DNA of 64,000 bases, from the NCBI GenBank assembly GCA_036936605.1, contig JAUPFV010000004.1:88438334-88502333 (forward strand), given 5' to 3'. Below, piece by piece: positions 46,493-57,545 of the stretch. Positions within the stretch are counted from its first letter, which is position 1, and the number at the start of each line of letters is the position of its first letter. The stretch is from Limnanthes douglasii subsp. nivea. Its lineage: Eukaryota > Streptophyta > Magnoliopsida > Brassicales > Limnanthaceae. The position numbers were made by a program, and so were the translations under genes. The notes below the pieces were generated by a model, which had not been told where the DNA came from, searched no databases, and saw only the letters and a list, made by a program, of their open reading frames with translations.

Positions 46493-49400
46493 TGATACTT
46501 CGTTCAATGTATGCCAAAATGTCGAATCTGCAAAAGTTGTACAAGATTCTATTGAATCGAAATATATGTCCTAAGATGCTTCAAGTATAAACTTCATGGT
46601 CAGTAATTTTATTAATTACAAAATAGTTAATTCTCGACCTGCGGTGGAACAATACAATAAATTTTTAAGATTTTGGGTGAAATCGTACAGCAAAATATGA
46701 AAATGGATGGAAATATTTTGGTGTCTTCTATTATTGATAAATTTCCACCTTCATGGAATGATTTTAAACACACTCTGAAACACAACAATGAAGAAATGAC
46801 TTTAGTACAATTTCTTTAAGATTAAGAAGTCTCTCAGGGCTCACAAAGAAATCAGTAATTCTAAGGGTAAAAACCAAGTAGGAAACCCATCTGTAAATAT
46901 GGATGAAAGTAGCAAATTCTTTAAGAATGCAAATACAAAAAATGGGAATAAACAAAAGTTTAAGGGCAACAATAGCAATAAAAATTATTCCAACCAAAAT
47001 CCTAAAATGGCATGTTGGAAATATGGAAAACATGGTTACTTTACGAGAGATTTTTAGTGGGAAAACACAAAAACAATGTTGGTCTAAGGGGGAACAATGC
47101 TGGTCTAAGTGAAAACAATACTGGTTCACGTGGATTTAAGGATCTTGAAAAAATAACAAGGTCAGATTTTATTTCAGAATTTTTTTATGGTAAAAAAATC
47201 TAAAATTTAGGATGTCGATGTTACATAGTGTATTGATTCAGGAGCAACAACTCATGTATGTAAGGATCTCCGATGGTTCAGTAATTTTCAACCGATTGAA
47301 GATGAATCTTCACTTAAGCTGGAAATGTTGCAACCGAACCAATTAAAGGACTAGGAAATGTTAAGTGATTGTTTACTTATATAAAATATACATTATTAAA
47401 CAATATATTGTATGCTCATGAGATTCAAAAGAATCTCTTGTTTTGTTTTGAATAATCGTGGTTTCAAACAAGTGTACGAAAGTGCCAAGTATATCTTCTC
47501 AAAAATGGTATATTTATATGATTAAGATATTTGTGTAATGATAGGTTTATATTAAATATTAATGTTTCATTTCCAAAATGATTATATTTGCATGGCTTCT
47601 ACTAGTATGTATAGAAATTTGAATAAAACATAAGTATAGCATGCTAGATTAGGATATATTCATTATGGAAGAATAACATACATGTTGAAAATGAGCTTTA
47701 TACCTTCTATTGATGCAAATAATGAAATATGTAAGACTTTCATGTTAACTAAGATAACTAGAAAACCTTTCAATAATGTTAACCGAGTTTATAACATATT
47801 AGAAGTAGTACATAATGATTTATATATGGTTTCCATACTACACATTTGTTAGGCAAAAAATTGATGTTATTACTTCTATTGATGATGCATCTAGATATTA
47901 AACAATTTAAAAACGATTTATATGGTTTCCATAATAAAGCTCTTGATAAATTTAAAATATATAAGAGAGATGTAGAGATACATAAAAGTGATTTGATTAA
48001 AAATCTACATACAGATAGTGGAGGTGAATATTAGTATCCAATATATTTTCAGTTTACTCGTATAATTCATCAAACCATGACTCTTTATACACCACAATAA
48101 AATGGTATAGTAGAGAGGAAAAATAGTACTTTGAAAGAAATGGTTAATTTCATGTTGTCCTATTCGGATTTGAGTAATAGCTTGTTATTGATTGAATCGA
48201 ATTCCTACTAAAACGAAATAAGATAACCTCATATGAGCTTTGGTTTAAGAAGCCTCCAGTATTAAGGTTTCTAAGAGTTTCGGATTGTAAAGTAGATCTA
48301 ACGCTCACTTAAACCAAAAAGAAAAACTTGAGTGAAAGAGTTATAGATTGTATCTTCATTGGGTATGTTGGGCATTGCGTGATTTATAGGTTCCATGTGT
48401 TAGAATATAATAACTATACATCGGTGAACGTCTTTATATAGTCAAAAGATGCAATATTTGATGAATAGAGACTTACTTTTTTACATAGACCTAGGGAGGT
48501 GATTCAAAAATATTTGACTCATAACTGAATTCAAACTATAAATATATCAGGTGGTATTGTTTATGTACAAGCCAAAAGCCAAAGAGAAGTACTAGAGTTA
48601 GAAAAGTTAAGTCCTTCGTATATGATTTTTCAACTGTATTTAGTTGAAGTCTCAAGATATAAAATTGATTATCAATACCAATATTGTTTTATTATTGAGG
48701 ATGACCGAATGACTTTTAGTGATATTATAACGTCAAAGGATGCTGAATTCCAGAAAGAATCTATCAAATACGAGATATAGTCTATCATGCATAATCATAC
48801 AGGAGTATTAATTGATTTACCTCATGGTTGCAAATCATTGGGAAACATATTGATTTTCTAATGAAAAATAAAAGTAGATGGTGCTATTAAAAGGTATAAA
48901 CCTAGATTGATTATCCATGGGTTTAGACAAAAAAAATGAATTGACCTTTTTATAATTATGCTATGGTTGCTAGGATTTCCACTATTAGACAGTTGATTGC
49001 ACTTGCATTTGTATACAATCTTCTAATTCATCAAAAGGATGTGAAAACTGCATTCTTTAATGGTGATTTGGATGATGATATTTATATGAAACATCCAGAA
49101 GTCTTTGTCATGCTTGGTTGTGAAAATACGGTGTGCGAGTTGAAAAAATATTTGTATGTCTGAAACGAGCACCAAAATATGTCCATAATTTTTTGATAAA
49201 TGTGATATTTTTCGATGAATTTATTCTTAATCAAGCAGACAAGTGTGTACATTAAATTTTTTATAATTTTAGTAAAGGAGTTACGATTTTTCTATATGTT
49301 GATTTATATTTATTTTTAATACTGACCAAAATCAGTTTGATGAAATGTATAAATTATTATTGTCTAATTTTGAGATGAACGATTTGGGGGAAGCTGAAAT

Positions 49401-50250
49401 GATTATTGGTAGAAGAATTAAGCAAAAGAAAAATAGTATATTCAATTTTCAATCTTACTATATTGAGAAGATATTGGATAAATTTAATTTTAAAGATTGG
49501 TTTCTGGTAAGATCACTTATAGATACTAGTCTTAAGCTTCTACCTAATAAGAGTACTGATGTATCTCAACTTGAATACTCAAGAGCCATCAAGTGTCTTA
49601 TAAATTCCATGACTAGCACTAGGCTTGATATTCACTTTACAGTTGAAAAGCTTAGTAGGTATACAAGCAATCCTATTTCACATCATTGGCAAGCCTTAAA
49701 TTGAGTATTTAAGTATTTGAAAGTAACCATGGACTATGGTTTGACTTATATTGTATTTCCTTTGATACTTGAAAGATATTCGAATGCGAGTTATATTTCC
49801 AATATGGAACATCATTATTCTACAAGTAGTGTGTATTTCTATTTGGGAGGAGGTGTTATATATTGAGCATCTAAGAAACAAACTTATTGTACTGATTTAA
49901 TAATGGAACATGAGTTTGAGGCATCATGAGCACCTAGTAAAGAAGCCGAGTGGCTAAGAAATTTAATGTATGAAATTTCGTGGTTACCAAACCGATATCA
50001 CCTATATATATATCAGATATGATAGTGAAGCTACCTTGTCCAATATCTATAGACAAGTTTACAAAGTCAGGTCTGGACACTTAGGTGTTAGACAAAGTAT
50101 GATTTGTGAATGTATCACACACGATGTTATTTGAGTAGAGTGTCTAAGAACTCACTATATTTTAGCCAGTCATTTAACAAGGGTTAAGTAAAGATCTTGT
50201 GCACAAATCAACCATTGGAATGTGATTAAAGTCCCTCTGAAATATCTCAT
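46490..50250 (+). pseudogene. Copia family X gag-pol (unit B, 5' end deleted)
   Basis: Blocks in order: rest of gag with knuckle CWKYGKHGYFTRD (46990-47060), protease CIDSGATTHVCKDL (47230-47270), pre-integrase and integrase (47640-48250; HTDSGGEY near 48010, IVERKNSTLKEMVN near 48110), RT (48780-49700; ARISTIRQLIALAFVYNLLI, then VKTAFFNGDLDDDIYM) and RNase H (49700-50250). The RT active-site YVDD reads YVDL near 49300. Many stops and frameshifts separate the blocks. The element is old and dead. Intervals 47280-47640 and 48260-48760 contain decayed pol with little recognisable sequence. Confidence 0.85.
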
Positions 50251-50787
50251 GTTAAGATACTCAATTCTCATCTAATATGACATTAGGAGTTGAATTCAGT
50301 ATGGAATTTTTAAAATCTAGAGATTGGAACACATTTATACAATCATCCCTAACTATCTATTTGGATGTGCAAGTTGTGGAGGTTGAAGTTTATCTTTTTC
50401 ATAGTTCTTTTGAAAAATTGCATTTGCAGGTGCAAGACTAAAAAAGCTACCTATTTGAGCATGAAGTTTAGCCAGTTAATGAAGCTAGGACTTGGATATG
50501 ATATGCTTGAGAAGGATAAAGACGCAATGCTAGTAAAAGATAGTATCAAGTAATAACATATGAGAATATAAATTTATGTATATATTATTTTCATGTATTC
50601 ATTATGAATAGTAAATCTTAAATCCTTACTAATACATTGAGATTCTAATATTTAGAATATGTAGTATACTAATGTCAAATTCAATCGTCATAATATTCTA
50701 TTTATGTATAAAATTGTTGTTTGTTGTGATTATGTTTAGTTGATCATAAATTGCACTAAAATGACGGAAGATTGTTTGATATTTTAC

Positions 50788-50960
50788 TGTAATTGGATTG
50801 ACTAGTCGACCAATGTATTCATGATACATTATCGAACAAGTCTTAGAATGCGAAGTGCACGCTTGTTATAATATATAATTGATTAGTGAGATCAATAATA
50901 GGAGCCCCCAGCGGGATCCAAAAGACAGAACCCTTACACTAACATGGGTAAAAAGTTATT
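50788..50960 (+). repeat. Copia family X 3' LTR, partial
   Basis: Begins TGTAATTGGATTGACTAGTC like the 5' LTR at 33701 and the solo copies, and contains GATACATTATCGAACAAGTC. Similarity fades after about 50960, near a C-rich run (50997-51017). It marks the 3' end of the element whose pol ends at about 50250; 50251-50787 is untranslated AT-rich sequence. Confidence 0.65.
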
Positions 50961-51739
50961 TTATATTCAACAAAAAACTATACTTTGTTAACCAACCCCC
51001 TCCCCCCTCCAATAATTTTCCTATACATACTCAACTTTTTAAAATATCTCAAATTCTAGTGTATATCACAGTATTTTCGGATAAATGTAAATCTTTAAAC
51101 AACCAAGATAAAGGAGTGAATTTTTATTCAACGCAACATCACATAAATATTCATTTAATTTTGGTATATTATGATTATTACACGTACATCAATATGATAA
51201 GTTATATTTATCTTATATTTAGTACTAATAATTTATTCTTGTCATATTTATTATTTTTATTTTTTTTTCATATATTTAATTTGTTTTGAGCATGTCCGAG
51301 TTTCCAGCATAAAATCTAATAGTTTGATATTGTCAGATATAAAAAAATAAACGGTTATTAGTAATTTGATGAAAATATTACTATTTTGACCTTTGGTCGA
51401 TATCTTACAATATTGGATGCAAACCTCATGTTGATAGAGATTTTTATATAGTAGTAACACGTTTGAGTATAAATTCTGCGTTCAACTTCGGCGATATAAT
51501 CATCACAAATAGACATTATTTATATATGACGAGTCTGCATCTAATGTATTATATCATAATGGTTTAGATATCGAGAATATATAGAGCTTTACTTAGGATA
51601 TGTTGATTATCCAGTTTTAGGTTATTCAACCACAATGTGAAAGTCTTGGGATCAGTGCTAAGTTTGAAGTGTCTACCAAAAATATTTTTGAGCTTGAATT
51701 ATATCGACCTGAACCAAGCATAATAAATGTGGTGTCGGT
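50961..51739. other. AT-rich sequence without recognised genes
   Basis: Only low-complexity frames, including a Phe/Tyr-rich 136-codon frame that I attribute to AT-richness. No LTR end or tRNA seen. Confidence 0.55.
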
Positions 51740-53526
51740 AGTGAGTTTATGAGAAAAATAGGAATCTCAAAAGTCTAGACCCAATATTTATAGGGTAGAC
51801 TAGCTTGAAAAAAAAAAGTAAACTTGTCTTTGCAAGGTGTTTGTGCTTTCTCTCAGCCCTTTCATTTTGGGTTGAGGAGTGAGGATAAGACCTCCTTAAA
51901 ATAAAATCTTGTTCTTTAGCCATAGACAGCAATGACTTATATTCACCAGTCCAATCAATTTGTAAGACTTTGATAGGTCTTTCAAACTGTTTTTCAACAA
52001 GGGTTTTGAAAGTTTTAAAGGTATAAAAAAAACTTAACTTTTATCCTTCATTGGATACATCCAGGTGAACCTCGTGTGATCATCAAGGAATAAGACATAA
52101 AACCTATGAACTTCTTTAGATAAAATAGGTGATGGACCACATTCATCAGTGTGTATGACGTCCACGATATTAGTTACATAAGAATCGGACGTATGATATT
52201 GTAGATTGTGAGACTTGCCTACTTGGAAAGCCTTACAAAAAAAACTCATTTCATTTCATAGAACATCATTCAAATTACATAATTTTAAAACAGTAGATAG
52301 AGTATTATGAGTTGGATGGCCAAGCTTCATATTATATTTATATTTTAGGGAATTAGAAATGACGATAGACAACAAACAAGGGGAAATGACTTGAGAGGTA
52401 CAATGTAAGATCTTGTTAGCTTCTGACTTAGGGTTGTTGATCATCTTGTATAATTTATTCTCAGATCTATCCCTCTCAGAAGTATAGTCCTTGTTTCGTG
52501 TCCTTTCACAAAACAAAACCCCTTATAAAACTCAACAAATACGTTATTAGGATTAGTAAGTTGAAAGACATATTATAAGTTCTTGTTAATCGTAGGGACA
52601 TATAGAATGTTTTTAGTGAAATAGGCCTCTTAGTACTGAGTATAGATTAGAGTGTCCTATATATTTTATTGAAAATCTCTCACCATTACCAACCAATATA
52701 CCGTAATTACCTGAGTACTCAGACTTCTGGGTCATCAAGCTAAGGTTACATGTGACACGGTGGCTAGCATAATTATTAGCGAACCAAACACCCAATTCTG
52801 TAGTATCTTGAACAACAAGATAAGCTCCCCAATCTCTTTCTTTAGGATGTTCAGTTCGTATTGAAACCATCACTGAAGGGTCATCCATGTAGTAGCGCAC
52901 AAGAGTAGTTGGCCATACCTGCTGCAGATGTGGCACGTTGACTTGTTTTAATAGAAAGGACCTCCTCTTCCACTATAGTAGCTAGTCATTCCTCTAGTGT
53001 TGTTAGGGTAGTTAGATCTCCCACGAAAGTTTCTGTTTTGACCTCTGTTTTGGACATAAAAACCTCTTGAATTGTTACCATTGTATTGTTGTTGGATATC
53101 TAGCTTGTGAATGAAATTGGGAGAGGCTAGGTTGAGATTAAAGACTGTGTTTTGGAGATTAACTAGGTGCTCTAGGATTCTTTCAAAGGTAAGTAGACTT
53201 GTTTGAAAATCCAACCAATTTAAGGCTTCTTTTTTAGCTTGGCTTACCACTATGTGGGTATACTCTAATTCCAAACCAGCAAGGACCTGAGGAACTAAGT
53301 CATGTACAGAAAATACACAACCAACAAGGACTAGGTTGTCAACTTTATATTTTATTTTGTTCAAATAATGAGTCATAATAGAGGTACCTTTGTGAGTTCT
53401 TTGAAACTCTAACTTATAGTATGTGACCCTTTCCCTTGTCTCTGAGCCATAAAATATGCTAGCAGCCTTCCGAAGGTCCTTTGAGGTCTCTTCCTTAATC
53501 AGTTGAGCTGTTACTTTAGGGCTCAA
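51740..53526 (-). pseudogene. Ty1/copia gag-protease-integrase fragment (family Y)
   Basis: Minus strand, 5' to 3': gag 53526-52948 (192 codons open; DLRKAASIFYGSETRERV, KGTSIMTHYLNKIK, HDLVPQVLAGLELEY, then an Arg/Gly/Asn-rich tail), a decayed zinc knuckle across a frameshift, protease 52936-52613 (VWFANNYASHRVTCNLSL and VGNGERFSIKYIGHS, where the usual D-SGAS-H-T reads N-NYASHRVT), pre-integrase 52516-52256 (LGHPTHNTLSTVL), and integrase 52249-51747 (CKAFQVGKSHNL, VIHTDECGPSP, FLDDHTRFTW, NERAERKHKHLAKT). RT and RNase H are missing at the left end. Domain order fits copia. The long open gag suggests it is younger than family X. Confidence 0.9.
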
Positions 53527-54299
53527 TGTGGACTAAAGCCAGCCAAAGAGGAGTTGATCATTGACTATCCAGTCCTCATACTATGTGTTTTTTACATGTT
53601 TCTTTTGAGTCAATGAGAAGTCTGGGAGAAAAGGGATTTTCACTTGATATGAAACCTCCTAGCTTGTTTTCTTTGACCATATGCAACACCAATATTTTTG
53701 TCACACAGTTTTTTGCTATGGATTTTTCGTCGTGTGAGGCCTTAAGTGCTTACTCTAGTCAGCCTTTTACGCTATGTCCAAGTAAGTTTGACAATTTAAC
53801 GCTCCACTCAGATCTGTAAGTAAGTGTTTTCTAGTTGCACAACAATACACAAAACTAGACACTAAGATAAAGCGCACACACGTTTACGGGACTCCGACCC
53901 CAATCTTTAATATATTAATAAATAAGTAATAACTTATTAAAATAATTTTTACACTCTCAATACTAAAGCCTAAATTTCTTTATACCTAATTTGAAATCTA
54001 TTTTTAGGAAAGTAAGCCAACTACTTAGTGGAAAATCAAATTGGCCATGTGGCCGAATTTTGGCCCATCAATTTGGCTGATCAAATCTTGTGTGTTCACT
54101 CAAACTATCACCACGTAACTTATTAAAAGTTATAGAAGATGTGGATAGAATATGGCACTAGGAAAATATGTATCTTCCTGGAGATCTCGAACAACTAGAC
54201 GAGTGCAGCGGCTCTGAAACTTTGTAGGGAGGTTGTTTTTAACTGAATATATCCGTTATCAAATTTTGACACCGGAGAAATTGAGGTTGGGTCAATCGT
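53527..54299. other. Upstream flank of copia family Y, LTR not delimited
   Basis: Should contain the 5' LTR or leader of the minus-strand copia. A segment near 53875 (CACACACGTTTACGGGACTCC) resembles leader motifs of plant LTR elements, but no TG/CA boundary or primer site could be fixed. A 78-codon plus-strand frame at 53583 is not convincing as a gene. Confidence 0.4.
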
Positions 54300-54890
54300 T
54301 CCCCATTTTCGCATGTTCTAGCCTAATTTAACGGGCCAGCGCCAGTGCTAGATTGGGCCGCATTATGTGACCTCGAGGCCACGTTGGGCCAAATTCAAAT
54401 TTATTAGAGTCATCTTTTGTCTACATCTTGTATAAGTTATTTCCAGCTGCATGCTCAATCCACGTGGCCTTTTACACTTCAAACGAACCCATTTGTACTT
54501 GAACCAATATTCACCTTTGTGACGTAATTGCCTTCCCGTGTGCCAAGTCAATATTTCAACTTATTTTCCTAGGAAATTGAATCACTTATGACCATCTTAA
54601 TATTATCTTTGTATTTAGATAATACAATGTCTTCATCTAATACCTTAGCTACATACCTTCTCCCTAGTTATTCCATATTGCACACTAATTTCAAGTGTCG
54701 TACTCCTTGTTTTTTTCCACATTTCATTTTCTTTAGTTATCCCTCTTTTCCATGAAGCGTCATAAGATTGTGTGAAGAGCCCACCAAAGCTCTATGGTGC
54801 ACCAAATGATGGGTCTAGTCTGTGGCCACATTGTGGTTCCAATGTAACCCATCTAGCGACTAGCGCATGCTAACTTGTAAGGGTCTTACA
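54300..54890 (-). repeat. Ty3/gypsy 3' LTR start (minus)
   Basis: On the minus strand, TGTAAGACCCTTACAAGTTAGC starts at 54890 right after a purine-rich AATGGGGTGGTT, the normal arrangement of polypurine tract and 3' LTR. It follows the pol fragment to the right. The far end is a guess. Confidence 0.5.
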
Positions 54891-56630
54891 AACCACCCCA
54901 TTGGATGAGTTCGATGTCCTCATCGGAGGGTCATTCACATGCTGCATGAGTTCCTCTTCAAACTTCAATAGGTTATCTTGTTTCGACGTTGCATCTTCTT
55001 TTCATTAAACCAAAAAATTTATTTTATCATTCAACTTCCGTTCACCTTGTGTACGAGTCTCTTGGATCTTCTCTACTTACTTCGTTATGTATATGAGCTC
55101 TTCTTTGTCTCTATAAAAATGATAAGTTTTCGAAAACCTTTCTTGATCCTCTTGTATCGCCACTCCTAATAGTGTTCTTAGGACCTCCTCTTGTATCGCC
55201 ACTTCTTGTTCTGCGGGATTTAAACATATTGATGAAGAACTGGAAATATTGTAGCAACATTAAGTTGTGTCAAGCACCTCCACCGATTTCATTTGTCTTG
55301 CGGTAGCATCATGCCTTAGAAAAATCCGCTAACAACGCATTGATGCATTTGGTTGGTCCATCCGTCTGCGGATGGATTGTTGTGGAAATAATAAATTTTG
55401 ATCCATATATCCCTTGAGAGATAATTTCCATCATGGTCAAGATCCATGGTCTCTCAGGAATGAGCAACAACGTTAATAAAATTGTTTGCTTCTTTTTCAT
55501 ATTCTTGACATAGTCCGCTACATGTTGTTCTATCTTTGGCCAATAAGACGACCAAGATAAGAGAGTCATCATCTCCTTCACGCCTAGATAACCATCCTAT
55601 TTAGTGTATTGTGTCTTCCTTGGTATTCAGTTCCCGTCGTTGGTTAACCCTAGCATGTCGCCATAGGCATATAACAAGTTGTTCATTGTTGGCTTGACGA
55701 CTGTGGCTCCGTACTTTGGACAAGTCTTGGCACGATCCATCATGTCATTCTAAGTTTTCGCGAGTAAAATAATCTAAATAGAAGAGTTACCATTTGTTTC
55801 AAGTTTAGGTTCGCATGTTGTGTAGCATGCATCTTCTTTAATGGATCCTTCAAAATAATATATTTGTTTAGTCCCACCATACCATTCGTGACATACATCA
55901 AGGTGAATGTTGCTGATTTTGACTTGTTGAATATAAGCTTGCATTTGCTCCAAAAAATCCAAACTCTTTCTTTCATCAGGAAGTTGGTCAGAGGGCTTCC
56001 AACCGTGGAATAGCCTATGATGAATTGACGGTTGTAATTTTCCAAGCCTAAGTAACCTCTTAGGTTCACCACTTTGTTGGGAAGTATCAAGTCTAAAATA
56101 TCATCCTCTTTGTGTTCATGCTTCTGTTTCTGACCTATTTCACTTGTTACCTTATTTAATGTCTTGTCACCCCCACTTAGTCGAAGCTCTCCATCTTGTT
56201 TCTGTTGAAGTAGACTCATGACACGATAAGGTGACTTTGAAGGACTGATCGATCCCCCATCTTGCAAATAATCCCGTTGATTCTGTACTTCTTTTAATTC
56301 CACTGATGTAATTTTGTATGTCGCCTTTGTTGGTGTCCTATCCTCAGGTTCTAACTTGATTTTGCTTGGGGGATGGAGTCGTTTTGACAACTCTAATAGT
56401 ATATCATCATTCACCTCTTGAAGTACTTCTTTTATTTTTGGTCGAGACTCTTACCTCTATGTCTTTTTTCATATTCCCTAACGTTGCAACATGATCTGTG
56501 GCATACTCTCTACAAAATATTCCTTTATCCATGGCTCTGGATACTTCTGATGTGATCTCCTTTCTTTTTCGTTCAGTCGGTCCAATTTCACAAAAATGGA
56601 AAAGTTTCATCATTGATGAACATTCCATTT
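54891..56630 (-). pseudogene. Ty3/gypsy pol, internally deleted
   Basis: Minus strand. From 56414: LSKRLHPPSKIKLEPE, SPSKSPYRVMSLLQQKQDG and TLNKVT are the N-terminal part of a gypsy RT (usual form P-S-x-SPYxSPVLLVKKKDGSxR ... LNxxT). The frame then jumps to LPNKVVNLRGYLGLENYNRQ and GYSTVGSPLTNFL, which lie after the RT active site; thus the catalytic YxDD region is deleted, without loss of frame. Then KEMMTLLSWSSYWPKIEQHVADYVKNM and TTIHPQTDGPTKCINALLADF (55581-55309) represent integrase, also shortened. A C-terminal tail runs to the LTR at 54890. 56628-56407 is a further broken part upstream. Confidence 0.82.
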
Positions 56631-56695
56631 AAATATGGTACCCAAATTGGTGTGGATAAAAGTAGCCTGAGGGTAGGCTGGTAATTTCAAGTAGA

Positions 56696-56770
56696 GTTTC
56701 AGGGTGGTGTAATGGTGTTTCAAGGTGGTGCAAGGGTGTTTCAAGGTGGTGCAAGGGTGTTTCAAGGTGG
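56696..56770 (+). repeat. 21-bp tandem repeat in the Tat LTR, 3.6 copies
   Basis: GTTTCAAGGTGGTGCAAGGG-T recurs at 56717 and 56738 exactly, with a variant copy at 56696 and a partial one at 56759. On the sense (minus) strand it falls downstream of the LTR TATA box, in the transcribed R-U5 part. Confidence 0.9.
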
Positions 56771-56836
56771 AGAGAGAATTAAGCAGCTTGGCAGCAGTTA
56801 ATTTTCATTACCAGAAGTTAATGCTGGTGGTTGAGT

Positions 56837-56844
56837 ATTTATAG
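56837..56844 (-). promoter_or_regulatory. TATA box in the Tat LTR
   Basis: Minus strand TATAAATA. It is positioned to start transcripts of the sense strand about 160 bp before the LTR end. In the 3' LTR it would read out into the flanking gypsy fragment. Confidence 0.45.
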
Positions 56845-57416
56845 TATGTTATTTGGGCCCTTATGGGCTTTCGGGTCAAGTTTAGTGAAACCGGGTCATG
56901 TTTAAAGACCCATGAGTTCTAAGCAGGAGGACAGGTAGCTTAGTCAGGAAGTGTTTAGGTTTTTTAGTACTTTTGTCATAGTTCGAACAGCCATAGGCTC
57001 ACATTGGTTCGAAGTGATCTGTCCGGTCCAAAAGTTCTGTCCGGTTTTCGGAGAGAATTATACTGATCTGCCCTTCCGGGGAGTATTCCGAATTCGGACT
57101 CATCAGGAGCCCCTTTTTTAGGTGTTTGAACAAGTGTCCTTGTCAAAGAACTGAAAAACAGTCCGATTATAGGAAGTGGTTTTTCAATCCGGAGAGAGTT
57201 GTGGATAAACCCGGACAGACCGAAAGTTACGAATTCTAAACGGTTCTTGCCAGAGTTAATGGGACACGTGGCATTCTCTGATTGGTCACTTTAGCCGTTT
57301 TTTCACCTTGAACTTCGCACCACTTTCTCGAACAAGTTACCTCTTTTAAATGCCATTAATGACATCAGCGTCGTCTTTTAATCATTGCCCAACTTTTCGG
57401 ATTCTCCTAGGAATCA

Positions 57417-57430
57417 ACTCCTTTTTTCAC
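57417..57430 (-). other. Polypurine tract candidate of the Tat element
   Basis: Minus strand GTGAAAAAAGGAGT directly before the proposed LTR start TGATTCC, in the place where plus-strand DNA synthesis of LTR elements is primed. Confidence 0.5.
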
Positions 57431-57436
57431 ATTTAC

Positions 57437-57443
57437 TATAAAT
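57437..57443 (+). promoter_or_regulatory. TATA box of the Tat antisense gene
   Basis: TATAAAT about 105 bases upstream of the ATG at 57546, just outside the LTR, followed by a C/T-rich leader (ACTGTCTCATTATCTCTTTC). Decayed copies of the element have a TATA box at a similar distance (316, 7961). Confidence 0.55.
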
Positions 57444-57545
57444 TCTAACTCACTTTTCACTGTCTCATTATCTCTTTCAAATTTCACTCTGCAATTTTAC
57501 TCAGAGCTTTATCTCTCTAGAACTTCAAAACTTCCTTGGCTGTTT

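Larger units (their letters stand above)
35252..47275. repeat. Unit B of the ~15.5-kb tandem duplication
   Basis: Collinear with unit A (see 19712-35117), but about 1.0 kb near 35890 and about 2.4 kb at 46488 are absent. Beyond 47275 the family X copia continues to its end, so unit B keeps the original right flank and unit A was cut. Sequence 35990-37040 is the counterpart of the unrecognised region in unit A. Confidence 0.9.
56651..57416 (-). repeat. 3' LTR of the Tat-lineage element
   Basis: Boundaries proposed from TG at 56651 (TGTGGATAAAAG) and CA at 57416 (CTAGGAATCA), giving 766 bp; the minus-strand start TGATTCCTAGG follows a purine tract (57417-57430). A TATA box at 56837-56844 on the minus strand lies about 570 bp into the LTR, a usual U3 length. 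The start of this LTR resembles the decayed copies at 341 and 7988. It lies against an older gypsy fragment, into which the element probably inserted. The 5' LTR lies outside the window. Confidence 0.55.

Noticed and set aside
50879..51289. 136-codon ORF after the copia 3' LTR
   Set aside because: Composition follows AT-rich DNA (Ile, Tyr, Phe runs), with no motif; it starts inside an LTR.
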